Below, piece by piece: positions 1-7,016 of a stretch of 21,866 bases of DNA. The notes beneath the pieces are model-generated. The model was not told the origin of the DNA, did no database searches, and was given only the letters and a program-made list of their open reading frames with translations. A program made the translations under genes and the position numbers. The first letter of the stretch is position 1; each line of letters begins with the position of its first letter. This stretch comes from Anaerolineae bacterium. GTDB taxonomy: Bacteria; Chloroflexota; Anaerolineae; Aggregatilineales; Phototrophicaceae. Where the stretch lies: contig JANQRM010000078.1 of NCBI GenBank assembly GCA_028284565.1, forward strand, positions 1 through 21,866, given 5' to 3'.

Positions 1-976
1 CTTCTTCTTCCAATTTGCATTTGCAGGCGCGGCGGCAACCATCGCCACAGGTGCAATGGCAGAACGTACCAACTTCGTCGGGAAGCTCATTTATAGTGCC
101 TTGCTCGGTCTCTTCCTTTATCCGGTCGTCGTTCACCTGACATGGGGTGGGGGTTTCCTCGCACAAAATGGCTTCATCGATTTCGCAGGTAGCACGATTG
201 TGCATCAATTTGGTGGGATTATCGCTCTGGTTGGCGCATTCTTCGTCGGACCTCGTATCGGACGTGTCTTCCGTAGCCCACCCCGTCCCTCCAACTATGC
301 GCTCGCCGCCATTGGGACTTTCATCCTCTGGTTCGGATGGTACGGCTTTAATGTTGGTTCAACACTTGCCGCAAGCGACCCCAATGCACTCGGGTTAGTC
401 GTCGTCAACACAACCCTCGCGGCAGCGGCAGGGACGATGGGCGGAATGCTGTTCCAATATATTCGTTCTGGAAAATGGGACCTCAGCATTATTTTGAATG
501 GTAGCTTAGCAGGTTTGGTCGGTATCACTGCTGGTTGCGCCTTCGTAACCCCAATTTCCGCCGTCATCATCGGTGTACTTGCAGGTGGCTTGGTTGTTAT
601 CACCATTGAGATGGTCGAAAAAGTCAAAATTGACGATGCGGTTGGCGCATTTGCAGTGCATGGCGCATGTGGTGCATTCGGCTCCTTGGCAATCGGCTTG
701 TTCGGTGTCCCAGCACTAACTGAAACCGCTGGTGGCTTGTTCATGGGTGGTGGTATGGACTTGCTCGGCGCACAATTCTTGGGTGTGGCAGTCGTCACCA
801 TCTGGGCAACCGTCACAGGTGTGATGATGTTCGGTAGCCTTAAAGCACTCGGTCTGCTCCGTATCTCCGACGAAGCCGCCAAAGTTGGTATCGACGTATA
901 CGAACACGGTGCAACACTCTGGCCCGATGTCCTACCCGTCGATGAACCCCTGCCAACCCCAGCTGTTGGTGACTAA
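1..976 (+). CDS. amt: Ammonium transporter (Amt family), 5' end missing
   Basis: Integral membrane channel for ammonium/ammonia uptake. The reading frame is open from base 2, so the true start lies left of the window; 324 residues are present. It begins with the Amt signature FFQFAFAGAAATIATGA followed by MAERT. Counting from that Met (base 56), the conserved Asp of the periplasmic site is D42 and the first pore histidine is H50 (IDFAGSTIVH). The FGWYGFN motif is present, and the second pore histidine lies in AFAVHGACGAFGS. The protein ends in a cytoplasmic tail with the usual EHG motif (VYEHGATLWP). At least eight hydrophobic segments are visible. A PII (glnB/glnK) partner often sits next to amt, but none follows here; it could be upstream, outside the window. 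A terminator hairpin follows directly. The family assignment is secure; ammonium specificity is inferred from the family. Confidence 0.96.
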   Translation, partial: FFFQFAFAGAAATIATGAMAERTNFVGKLIYSALLGLFLYPVVVHLTWGGGFLAQNGFIDFAGSTIVHQFGGIIALVGAFFVGPRIGRVFRSPPRPSNYALAAIGTFILWFGWYGFNVGSTLAASDPNALGLVVVNTTLAAAAGTMGGMLFQYIRSGKWDLSIILNGSLAGLVGITAGCAFVTPISAVIIGVLAGGLVVITIEMVEKVKIDDAVGAFAVHGACGAFGSLAIGLFGVPALTETAGGLFMGGGMDLLGAQFLGVAVVTIWATVTGVMMFGSLKALGLLRISDEAAKVGIDVYEHGATLWPDVLPVDEPLPTPAVGD

Positions 977-998
977 TTGACAACATGAAACATGGTGA

Positions 999-1026
999 GG
1001 GTGTCTCATATGAGATGCCCTTTTTT
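999..1026 (+). terminator. Rho-independent terminator after amt
   Basis: The stem GGGTGTCTCAT pairs with ATGAGATGCCC (two G-U pairs) around a CATATG centre and is followed by six T. It lies 22 bases after the amt stop and before the rpmB promoter, so it separates the two genes. Confidence 0.85.
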
Positions 1027-1059
1027 GATTCAATCCTTCCATTTTGGTGGGACATTTCA

Positions 1060-1065
1060 TATAAT
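1060..1065 (+). promoter_or_regulatory. Probable -10 box for rpmB
   Basis: A perfect TATAAT hexamer lies 33 bases before the ATG at 1099. I find no good -35 hexamer at 16-18 bases (best is TTCCAT at 1037). Transcription would start near 1072, leaving a leader of about 27 bases that carries the AAGGA ribosome binding site at 1086-1090. This placement argues against the longer reading frame that opens at 985. Confidence 0.5.
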
Positions 1066-1098
1066 TCAGCGTTCAATTCGAGAATAAGGATGCAGAAG

Positions 1099-1338
1099 AT
1101 GCCAAGCAAGAAAAAAATCACAGGTGTGAAGCCCCTCTTCGGTCAAAGCCGAAGTAAAGCCTTCAACACCGTCAAACGACAATTCAAACCGAATCTCCAA
1201 AACAAGCGTATTTATGTCCCAGAAGTAGACCGCTGGGTACGGGTCAAAATCACGGCTGGCGAACTTAAGACGATTGATAAAATTGGCTTACCGGAATTTT
1301 GCAAACGCCGTGGAATCAAGTTTGAATCTTTGCTATAA
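1099..1338 (+). CDS. rpmB: 50S ribosomal protein L28
   Basis: Small basic protein of the large ribosomal subunit, 79 residues, the normal length for L28. The family pattern is visible in order: GVKPLFGQSRSKAFNTVKR (compare the usual TGKrP..GnnvSHannktkRr), then F-PNLQ-KRIYVPE, a W-RVK-T--ELKTIDK core and a short basic end. The Cys pair found near the start of zinc-type L28 is absent; the only Cys is near the C-terminus. The frame is open upstream to an ATG at 985, but the extra 38 residues are Trp/Phe-rich, unlike any L28, and cross the upstream terminator. The ATG at 1099 has AAGGA eight bases before it. The gene stands alone between two terminators; rpmG is not adjacent. Confidence 0.93.
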   Translation: MPSKKKITGVKPLFGQSRSKAFNTVKRQFKPNLQNKRIYVPEVDRWVRVKITAGELKTIDKIGLPEFCKRRGIKFESLL

Positions 1339-1367
1339 GATGAATTCACACATCGCAAGCACAACTT

Positions 1368-1398
1368 AAAGGACATCCTAAATCGCGGTGTCCTTTTT
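1368..1398 (+). terminator. Rho-independent terminator after rpmB
   Basis: The perfect 8-base stem AAAGGACA / TGTCCTTT has a 13-base loop, and the 3' arm runs into five T. It starts 30 bases after the rpmB stop. Confidence 0.8.
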
Positions 1399-1444
1399 GA
1401 TTCATGTTTACCCCACGCTTCCCTGACGCACCGTGACTATCCCC

Positions 1445-1473
1445 TTGTGACCGTAGGACATTGGCACTACAAT
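1445..1473 (+). promoter_or_regulatory. Promoter of the GT2 gene, possibly giving a leaderless mRNA
   Basis: TTGTGA (1445-1450), a 17-base spacer, then TACAAT (1468-1473). Expected initiation about seven bases downstream falls at 1480, essentially on the ATG at 1481. No Shine-Dalgarno-like sequence stands before that ATG. The boxes match consensus at 4/6 and 5/6. Confidence 0.5.
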
Positions 1474-1480
1474 CCGCGCC

Positions 1481-2920
1481 ATGTTGTTGATATTGACAGG
1501 GTTGTACCTCCTTTGTGCGATGTTGCTTGCGCTCTATACTAGTGGACAAGCTCTCCTATTGATTCAATACCTCCGTACCCATAAGCAATCTAATCCCCTA
1601 CCGAAAATCGATACCTATCCCGCTGTGACAGTTCAATTGCCACTTTATAATGAACCGCAGGTTGCTCAGCGGTTGCTACAAGCGGTGACAGAATTGGATT
1701 ATCCTCAAGACCGATTGCTGATTCAGATTCTCGACGATTCAACGGACAACACGCGCCACCTCTTACACCAAGCGTGTCAGTATTTCCAAGACAAGGGCTT
1801 CCAGATTGAGTATCGACGTCGAACTCAGCGCGAGGGATTTAAAGCGGGTGCGCTTGCCGAGGGTTTAGCTTCAGTCCATTCTGATTATGTCGTGATATTC
1901 GACGCTGACTTCATTCCGCCAGCGGATTTCTTAAAGCGGACGATTCCCTATTTGGTGGATAATCCGCAACTCGGTTTTGTCCAAACGCGCTGGGGACATC
2001 TGAATGCTTATGATAACCCACTGACTCAAGCGCAAATGCTCTCGATTGATTCTCATTTTGTGGTGGAACAGACAGCGCGCAATCGTTCAGGCTGGTTGAT
2101 TCCCTTTAATGGGACGGGTGGGGTCTGGCGGGTGGATTGCATTCGTTCTGCTGGCGATTGGTCTGCAGACACGTTAACCGAAGACTTAGATTTGAGTTAC
2201 CGCGCACAATTGGCGGGATGGGAAGCCTTCTATCTGCCCGATGTGGTCGTACCGGGTGAGATACCATCACAACTCGCCACGTACCAACAACAGCAAGCGC
2301 GCTGGGCAATGGGGAATACCCAATGTCTCATCAAATTGGCAGGTCCAGTTGTCACAAGCAAACATTCCAAGATGCAACGCTTGATGGCGATTCAACACTT
2401 GTGTCAATATTTGCCTCATCCCTTGATGTTCATCTTGCTTCTGTTGACTCCACCCCTTTTGCTTGCAGGTGTGCTTGATAAGCTCCCACTCGCCTCATTG
2501 GGAAGCATCGGGCTTGCGCCACCTTTGATGTATGCTATGAGTCAACGTGCTGTCTATCCCTCATGGAAGCGTCACTTGTTCGCTTTGCCATACCTCATCT
2601 TATTTGGCTCCGGCATGATATGGAACAACACCTCTGCGGTTTTGCAGGCGATGATGGGTAAACGGAAAGCCTTCTATCGCACACCGAAAATGGGATATTC
2701 AGCTCAACTTCATGCCATTGATTCGGCATTCAAAATGGAATTGTTACTCACCTGTTATGCGCTTTGGGGTACGGTGTTGGCAGTACAGATGCAATCCGCC
2801 ATCTTGCCCTATCTTATACTCTATACCGCCTCATTCATGCTGATGACTCTTTGGGGTTGGCGAGAACGCTGGCAGATGAAACGCTTGACCGCGACTCCTC
2901 TTACCTCAACGCGACTATGA
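1481..2920 (+). CDS. Membrane-bound family 2 glycosyltransferase (cellulose-synthase/glucomannan-synthase-like)
   Basis: Predicted to use a nucleotide sugar on the cytoplasmic face to extend a polysaccharide or glycosylate a lipid. Of 479 residues, 1-30 form a hydrophobic helix. The GT-A domain follows with YNEP, DD at 85-86 (ILDDSTDNT), the metal-binding DAD at 141-143, GTGGVWR, the catalytic TED with D235, and QQARW at 271-275, the Q-x-x-R-W signature of processive enzymes. Further membrane helices lie after residue 300. Length and motif order match bacterial CESA-like GT2 proteins (COG1215). No PilZ domain is visible, and no partner such as BcsB is nearby, so cellulose itself is unlikely; mannan or glycolipid products are alternatives. 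The 3' end overlaps the convergent gene by six bases. Confidence 0.9.
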   Translation: MLLILTGLYLLCAMLLALYTSGQALLLIQYLRTHKQSNPLPKIDTYPAVTVQLPLYNEPQVAQRLLQAVTELDYPQDRLLIQILDDSTDNTRHLLHQACQYFQDKGFQIEYRRRTQREGFKAGALAEGLASVHSDYVVIFDADFIPPADFLKRTIPYLVDNPQLGFVQTRWGHLNAYDNPLTQAQMLSIDSHFVVEQTARNRSGWLIPFNGTGGVWRVDCIRSAGDWSADTLTEDLDLSYRAQLAGWEAFYLPDVVVPGEIPSQLATYQQQQARWAMGNTQCLIKLAGPVVTSKHSKMQRLMAIQHLCQYLPHPLMFILLLLTPPLLLAGVLDKLPLASLGSIGLAPPLMYAMSQRAVYPSWKRHLFALPYLILFGSGMIWNNTSAVLQAMMGKRKAFYRTPKMGYSAQLHAIDSAFKMELLLTCYALWGTVLAVQMQSAILPYLILYTASFMLMTLWGWRERWQMKRLTATPLTSTRL

Positions 2921-3985
2921 ACTCCGAAAACTCGTCGGTAAAGAGCGATCCGATGACCATGGTGCGTAGGGAGCCATGGTAATGCCCGCGAGCAAGAGTA
3001 ACACCGAGTCATAATTGACACGCCATCCCCGAAAGTCCAGCCATGCTTGGTCTAAATCGTCTACGATTGGGACATTATCTATGCGTAATTCCGCAACGGC
3101 TTCATCAAATTCCTCACGGCTGATGCTAATGGGGTCGTCTGGTTTCGGATTGTCATCATAAGCAAAATCAAAAAAGTCTGCGACATCGCGCAAGGCGAGA
3201 TAGCCTGCCCGAATACATAAGACACTACCTGTACTACGAGGCAAATCCACCACAGAATCAATCAACGCTGCCGCATCAAGTACGGCTCCACTTGCTGTAA
3301 TCCATGAATGATTGGAACTGGGAGAGCGAAAGAAAATTAAGGGGGCAAACAAGGTATGGCTCTCTTGTAACTGAGCAAACATTCGCTCCCAATCTAACCA
3401 AAACTGTTCCATATAATCAAATCCACCATTTCGTTGCATGCGTCGGAGCATGGTCACACCGGATGGTGGGTCACCTGCCCGTACTTCGAGTAGAGAGACG
3501 AACTTCTCTCGTTCCGAAAAGGCAGAATACATCGTTGGCAGAAAGGCAATCAAAAGCGCAATCAGAATAAGACCGATTGCCGCTTCACTAAAGGACAGGA
3601 GCATTGTCGCCCAATCCATCACCGGCGCATAGCCAAGAGTCAAGAGCGATGAGCCACTGAGCAAGAAGGACTCATAGACATCCCCCACATCTAAAGCCCA
3701 GTAGATCGGGGTATAACCAACAGTCACGAGCGTTAACCACACCATGGGCATCGTCAAGGTGGCTATGGGTGCAAAAAATGCCATCACACGGTCCCGCTTT
3801 TGATAGGTCAATTCACGATAGAATTTCAAGCGGAATTCAAAAAGTCGGCGGATGACAATAAAGATCATCCTTGATAACCATACATTTTCCCCGCGAGGCA
3901 AGACCAACCAACGAATCGCAGAAACTAGGGTGAAGCCAATTATCCAGATACCGACTAGACTCATGAGTAGCTTGAGAGCAATCAT
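2915..3985 (-). CDS. Pore-loop (ion-channel-like) membrane protein with cytoplasmic domain
   Basis: 356 residues from the ATG at 3985; AAAGGA lies about 11 bases before it, so I prefer it to the in-frame TTG one codon earlier. Hydrophobic segments lie at about 1-25, 69-93 and 125-150. Between the last two is a short amphipathic stretch, ESFLLSGSSLLTLGYAP, that resembles the pore helix and filter of two-helix potassium channels (Pfam Ion_trans_2 type). The filter position reads T116-L-G-Y-A-P instead of T-V-G-Y-G-D. The remaining ~200 residues are soluble and lack the Rossmann glycine motif of RCK/TrkA-N domains. I infer an ion channel or channel-derived sensor; selectivity cannot be read from this filter. 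It is convergent with the GT2 gene and divergent from tatC. Confidence 0.6.
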   Translation of the reverse strand: MIALKLLMSLVGIWIIGFTLVSAIRWLVLPRGENVWLSRMIFIVIRRLFEFRLKFYRELTYQKRDRVMAFFAPIATLTMPMVWLTLVTVGYTPIYWALDVGDVYESFLLSGSSLLTLGYAPVMDWATMLLSFSEAAIGLILIALLIAFLPTMYSAFSEREKFVSLLEVRAGDPPSGVTMLRRMQRNGGFDYMEQFWLDWERMFAQLQESHTLFAPLIFFRSPSSNHSWITASGAVLDAAALIDSVVDLPRSTGSVLCIRAGYLALRDVADFFDFAYDDNPKPDDPISISREEFDEAVAELRIDNVPIVDDLDQAWLDFRGWRVNYDSVLLLLAGITMAPYAPWSSDRSLPTSFRSS

Positions 3986-4111
3986 CAATTGGTTTGTCCT
4001 TTACTATGCCGAACTGTAAATGTCATGTTGTAACCTCTGATGTAGACTCTTACATCTGCACTGTAGCCAAGCCCAGCATCAAATCCAAGTCGAAATTTTA
4101 CAATGCAAGTG

Positions 4112-4117
4112 TATAAT
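4112..4117 (+). promoter_or_regulatory. Probable -10 box for tatC
   Basis: A perfect TATAAT lies 42 bases before the ATG at 4154. No convincing -35 hexamer is seen at 16-18 bases. It sits inside the longer frame that opens with an ATG at 4103, which favours the downstream start codon. Confidence 0.4.
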
Positions 4118-4153
4118 CGCTACTATCTATTGCAAAGAAACCGAGTTGCCACA

Positions 4154-4927
4154 ATGACTGATGTCAAATATGCCTCCCAATTTTCCCCGCCGACAGACCC
4201 GAATGATGGGCAAGGCGCGCAGATGGGCATCCTCGAACACCTAAGCGAGTTGCGGGAACGGGTGATGAAAGCCTCGCTTGCCTTGGTGATTGGCATGGTG
4301 ATTGCCTTCTTCTTTACTGCGCCCCTGATGGAATATCTACAAACGCCGTATGGACGTGAATTCACGGTTCTGGGTCCCACGGGTGGGATTGTCGCCTTCT
4401 TCCGTGTGGCGTTGATGGCAGGTGCGATTCTGGCGATTCCGGTGATTACCTATCAAGCGATGATGTTTGTCCTGCCTGCGCTGACTAAACGGGAAAAACG
4501 GATTGTTTTCTTGACACTGCCCCCCATCACTATCTTGTTCGTGGTTGGTGTGCTGTTTGCTTGGTTTATCTTGATTCCGCCCGCGTTGGGTTTCTTAGAA
4601 GGCTTCCAGCCAACGATTTTCCGTCCTGAATGGACAGCTGACCTGTATCTGAGTTTTGTGACGGCATTGATTTTCTGGATGGGGATTGCGTTTGAGACTC
4701 CCTTGATTTTCTTCGTAGTGTCGTTATTGGGATTAGTAGAAGCGAACACGCTGATTAAACATTGGCGTATTGCCATTGTGGGGTCAGCGATTGCGGCGGC
4801 GTTAATTACCCCAACGATTGACCCTGTGAATATGTTCCTTGTGGTTGCGCCATTGCTAGCACTCTACGTCCTCAGCATTGTGCTGGTTGCCGTTGGCAGT
4901 CGCATCAACCGCCCGAAGAAAGACTAA
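4154..4927 (+). CDS. tatC: Sec-independent protein translocase subunit TatC
   Basis: Core receptor of the twin-arginine pathway, which moves folded proteins across the cytoplasmic membrane; it binds RR signal peptides together with TatB/TatA. 257 residues, the normal size. Landmarks are the N-terminal EHLSELRERVMKA (the signal-peptide-binding HLxELRxR motif), six hydrophobic segments, and the MGIAFETPLIFF segment with the conserved Glu (FExP) of the third/fourth helix region. I chose ATG 4154 (MTDVKYAS) over the in-frame ATG 4103, because a TATAAT box lies between them and the extra 17 residues look unlike TatC. No tatA or tatB is next to it, so those subunits must be encoded elsewhere. Its stop overlaps that of the convergent MBL gene by three bases. 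Confidence 0.94.
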   Translation: MTDVKYASQFSPPTDPNDGQGAQMGILEHLSELRERVMKASLALVIGMVIAFFFTAPLMEYLQTPYGREFTVLGPTGGIVAFFRVALMAGAILAIPVITYQAMMFVLPALTKREKRIVFLTLPPITILFVVGVLFAWFILIPPALGFLEGFQPTIFRPEWTADLYLSFVTALIFWMGIAFETPLIFFVVSLLGLVEANTLIKHWRIAIVGSAIAAALITPTIDPVNMFLVVAPLLALYVLSIVLVAVGSRINRPKKD

Positions 4928-5913
4928 CTTAAGCGAAACCGCACTACCGGATGGTCTGCTGTTCGTGCGACTTTGCCTTCAAAGCGTAGATGCTCTAAAT
5001 GGGCGTAGGTTTCGGCGACGGCGAATCGCCATTCATGCAGAGTGAAGCGTTCCGTCGGGAAGAGGTCACAAGCCACATCATAGATAGTCTGTTTGCCCTG
5101 TTCGAGTGATTCGAGGCACAGATTAAGCCGGGCTTGATGATGAACGACCAATTCTTCTAAACGTCCTTGCCAATCGTCAATCAACCATTTGTGTCCGGGC
5201 AACGCCAGACGAACCTTATAGGCTTGGAAATCTTCTAGAGTCTGTAGATAGCTACCGAGTGGGTTTTTGATTGTTGACTGTGACCATAAACCGATATTGG
5301 GTGTAATTTTCATCAGGATGTGGTCACCAGAGAGCATGAGTTCATCATCGGCATGATAGAGCATGAGTTGACCATCACTGTGACCCGAAGCAAGAATTGT
5401 TTGGAAGGTGCGATTGCCGATTTGAACAGACTGGTTGGGATGAAGATATTGGTAATGTGTGATATGGGGCAGGGTCATGTTGCGTGTGCTATCGAGACCG
5501 ACGGCGACATCATGTGCCATTTTAGGTTCTAATCCACAGCATAAGAGATATTGCTCAAAGTTGTCTACATTGTTGTCATCAAAGACTTGGCGTTGACGCT
5601 GTTCACCAATGGGATGATAGGTCGGGATGCTGTGGTCAACCAGTGAATTCAACCAACCGGCTAAGCCGAAATGGTCGGGGTGCATGTGTGTGATGATGAT
5701 TTGCTGGATGTCAATGGGTTGGATGTTGAGCGTCTTAAAAGTATCCAGCCAGCGTTGACAAGCTGAGGGAATATTGATACCCGTGTCGATGATTGTCCAG
5801 CCAGAAGCACCTTGAATCAGATAACAATTGACAATGCGAAGTGCAAAAGGCAAAGGCATTTGAACTTGGACAATATCATCAGTGATGTGAGTCAAATAAC
5901 CGACTTCTGGCAC
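4924..5913 (-). CDS. MBL-fold metallohydrolase (LACTB2/glyoxalase-II-like)
   Basis: 329 residues. The metallo-beta-lactamase fold carries the dinuclear zinc motif H76-x-H78-x-D80-H81 (THMHPDHFG), then H178 in SGHSDG and D197-H198 in SGDHIL, so all main metal ligands are present. The C-terminal ~90 residues (helical, with FTLHEWRFAVAET) resemble the winged-helix extension of LACTB2-like enzymes. The substrate is unknown; thioesters, lactones and RNA ends are all hydrolysed within the superfamily. The start is GTG at 5913, preceded by AAAGGA with a seven-base gap. It lies 114 bases downstream of the receiver gene on the same strand and may be co-transcribed with it. Its stop TAG interlocks with the TatC stop. 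Confidence 0.88.
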   Translation of the reverse strand: MPEVGYLTHITDDIVQVQMPLPFALRIVNCYLIQGASGWTIIDTGINIPSACQRWLDTFKTLNIQPIDIQQIIITHMHPDHFGLAGWLNSLVDHSIPTYHPIGEQRQRQVFDDNNVDNFEQYLLCCGLEPKMAHDVAVGLDSTRNMTLPHITHYQYLHPNQSVQIGNRTFQTILASGHSDGQLMLYHADDELMLSGDHILMKITPNIGLWSQSTIKNPLGSYLQTLEDFQAYKVRLALPGHKWLIDDWQGRLEELVVHHQARLNLCLESLEQGKQTIYDVACDLFPTERFTLHEWRFAVAETYAHLEHLRFEGKVARTADHPVVRFRLS

Positions 5914-6027
5914 AGAGTCGTCCTTTGGAGCGAAGACATATCGGGCTGATGATACCAGAAACGGTCACTGAACCCTATGTTTCAAATGCTAGTTTAGAAT
6001 TGTCAGTGAAGATGAGACACAAGGAAT

Positions 6028-6399
6028 TTATTCGCTACTGGTTTTCTTCAGCAACTGTTTAACAGTCTGTAGAAGTATCTTTCGTCGGATCGGCTTCAGC
6101 ATATACTCTGTTGCACCCGACTCAAGGATAAGTTGCTTCACATAATAATCAGCTGTCAGCATCAGCACAGGGGTTGTAACATATGCATCTATCGCACGGA
6201 GTCGTTGCAAGACTTCCAAACCATCCATCTCCGGCATTTGATAATCTAGGATGACTAAATCCATTTGGTAGCGATGCATCAAATCCAATCCGACCATACC
6301 ATTATCGGCGATGAAAATCTCATAGCCATCAAGTTCTAGAATTTTCTCGACAAGATGACAATTCGTTTCGTCATCATCGACATACAAAATACGACTCAC
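6028..6399 (-). CDS. Single-domain response regulator (CheY-like receiver)
   Basis: 123 residues made of one receiver domain and no output domain. The acidic cluster is D8-D9-D10 (LYVDDDETN), the phosphoacceptor is D52 (LVILDYQMPEMDG), the switch Thr is T82 (LMLTAD) and the conserved Lys is K102 (YMLKPI), so it should be phosphorylatable. The start is GTG at 6399, which overlaps the stop of the upstream STAS-like gene (GTGA) and has AAGGA eight bases before it, indicating translational coupling. No histidine kinase lies in the window. It probably works as a phospho-relay or interaction module with the coupled protein; that pairing is inference from gene order. Confidence 0.9.
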   Translation of the reverse strand: MSRILYVDDDETNCHLVEKILELDGYEIFIADNGMVGLDLMHRYQMDLVILDYQMPEMDGLEVLQRLRAIDAYVTTPVLMLTADYYVKQLILESGATEYMLKPIRRKILLQTVKQLLKKTSSE

Positions 6400-6785
6400 G
6401 TGGATTGTCCTTGTAGTTTCTCATACTCTCGAATCAAGCGATACGCTTCATTGGCATTTGGCACAAAATGGACTTTTAAGCTGTCAGGGTAGATACGAGT
6501 CATAATATGATAAATATTCTCTAAGAAACCGCTTTGAGTGATGACAAAAATTAATTTCACCGGAACGGTCCCGCGGTTGAGTCCGGCATTAGCTAACGTA
6601 ATCAAATTACGCGGGGATTTAAAGATATGTTGTGCATCTACCAACACATGAATTGGCTGGTTGCTTGCTAATGCCATCTTTTCAGCATCATGGATGGCTT
6701 GATAGTAGTGATCTGCGGTCCATCCTTCACAAAATGTCCAGACAAGAATTGTCTCATCAGCATCACCCCAATCCAATTCAATCAT
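6396..6785 (-). CDS. Small STAS/SpoIIAA-like cytosolic protein (copy 1)
   Basis: 129 residues, no signal peptide or membrane helix. The pattern is: beta strand ETILVWTF, helix with YYQAIHDAEKMA, strand IHVLVDAQ, helix, strand VKLIFVIT, helix, strand LKVHFVPN, helix NEAYRLI. This alternating order resembles STAS/SpoIIAA-like folds; the fold call is inference. ATG 6785 has GGAG with a six-base gap. It is coupled to the receiver gene by a GTGA overlap, so the two products likely act together. A second member lies at 13063-13500 and shares the order F-x-E-x-W, E-x-M, V-D-x-Q. Function not established. Confidence 0.65.
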   Translation of the reverse strand: MIELDWGDADETILVWTFCEGWTADHYYQAIHDAEKMALASNQPIHVLVDAQHIFKSPRNLITLANAGLNRGTVPVKLIFVITQSGFLENIYHIMTRIYPDSLKVHFVPNANEAYRLIREYEKLQGQST

Positions 6786-7016
6786 CTATTTCTCCATTTG
6801 ACACAATCATCTCACACTTAAATACTATGGCAAAACCATTGTAATAAGCGTTAAGGATTTCACATCTAATATCAGCATTTTGCTGTCATACACGGTATAA
6901 AATCTAATGCTCTAAATATGAACTCTGCTGGTATCATTAAACGAAGGCAGGGTATATTTTATGTAGTACGCTGGTTTGATTGACAGATACCTGATGATGA
7001 AGGACACTCTTGGGTT

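Noticed and set aside
295..882. 195-residue open frame antisense to amt
   Set aside because: It is fully inside a well-conserved gene on the other strand, Ser/Pro/Thr-rich without family features; a codon-bias shadow.
985..1098. Upstream extension of the L28 frame from ATG 985
   Set aside because: It crosses the amt terminator and lies upstream of the TATAAT box; the residues do not resemble L28, and the ATG at 1099 has a better-placed ribosome binding site.
3707..3724. TVGYTP (residues 88-93) as a potassium-channel filter
   Set aside because: It lies at the end of a membrane helix rather than after a pore helix; the later TLGYAP is in the right position, though degenerate.
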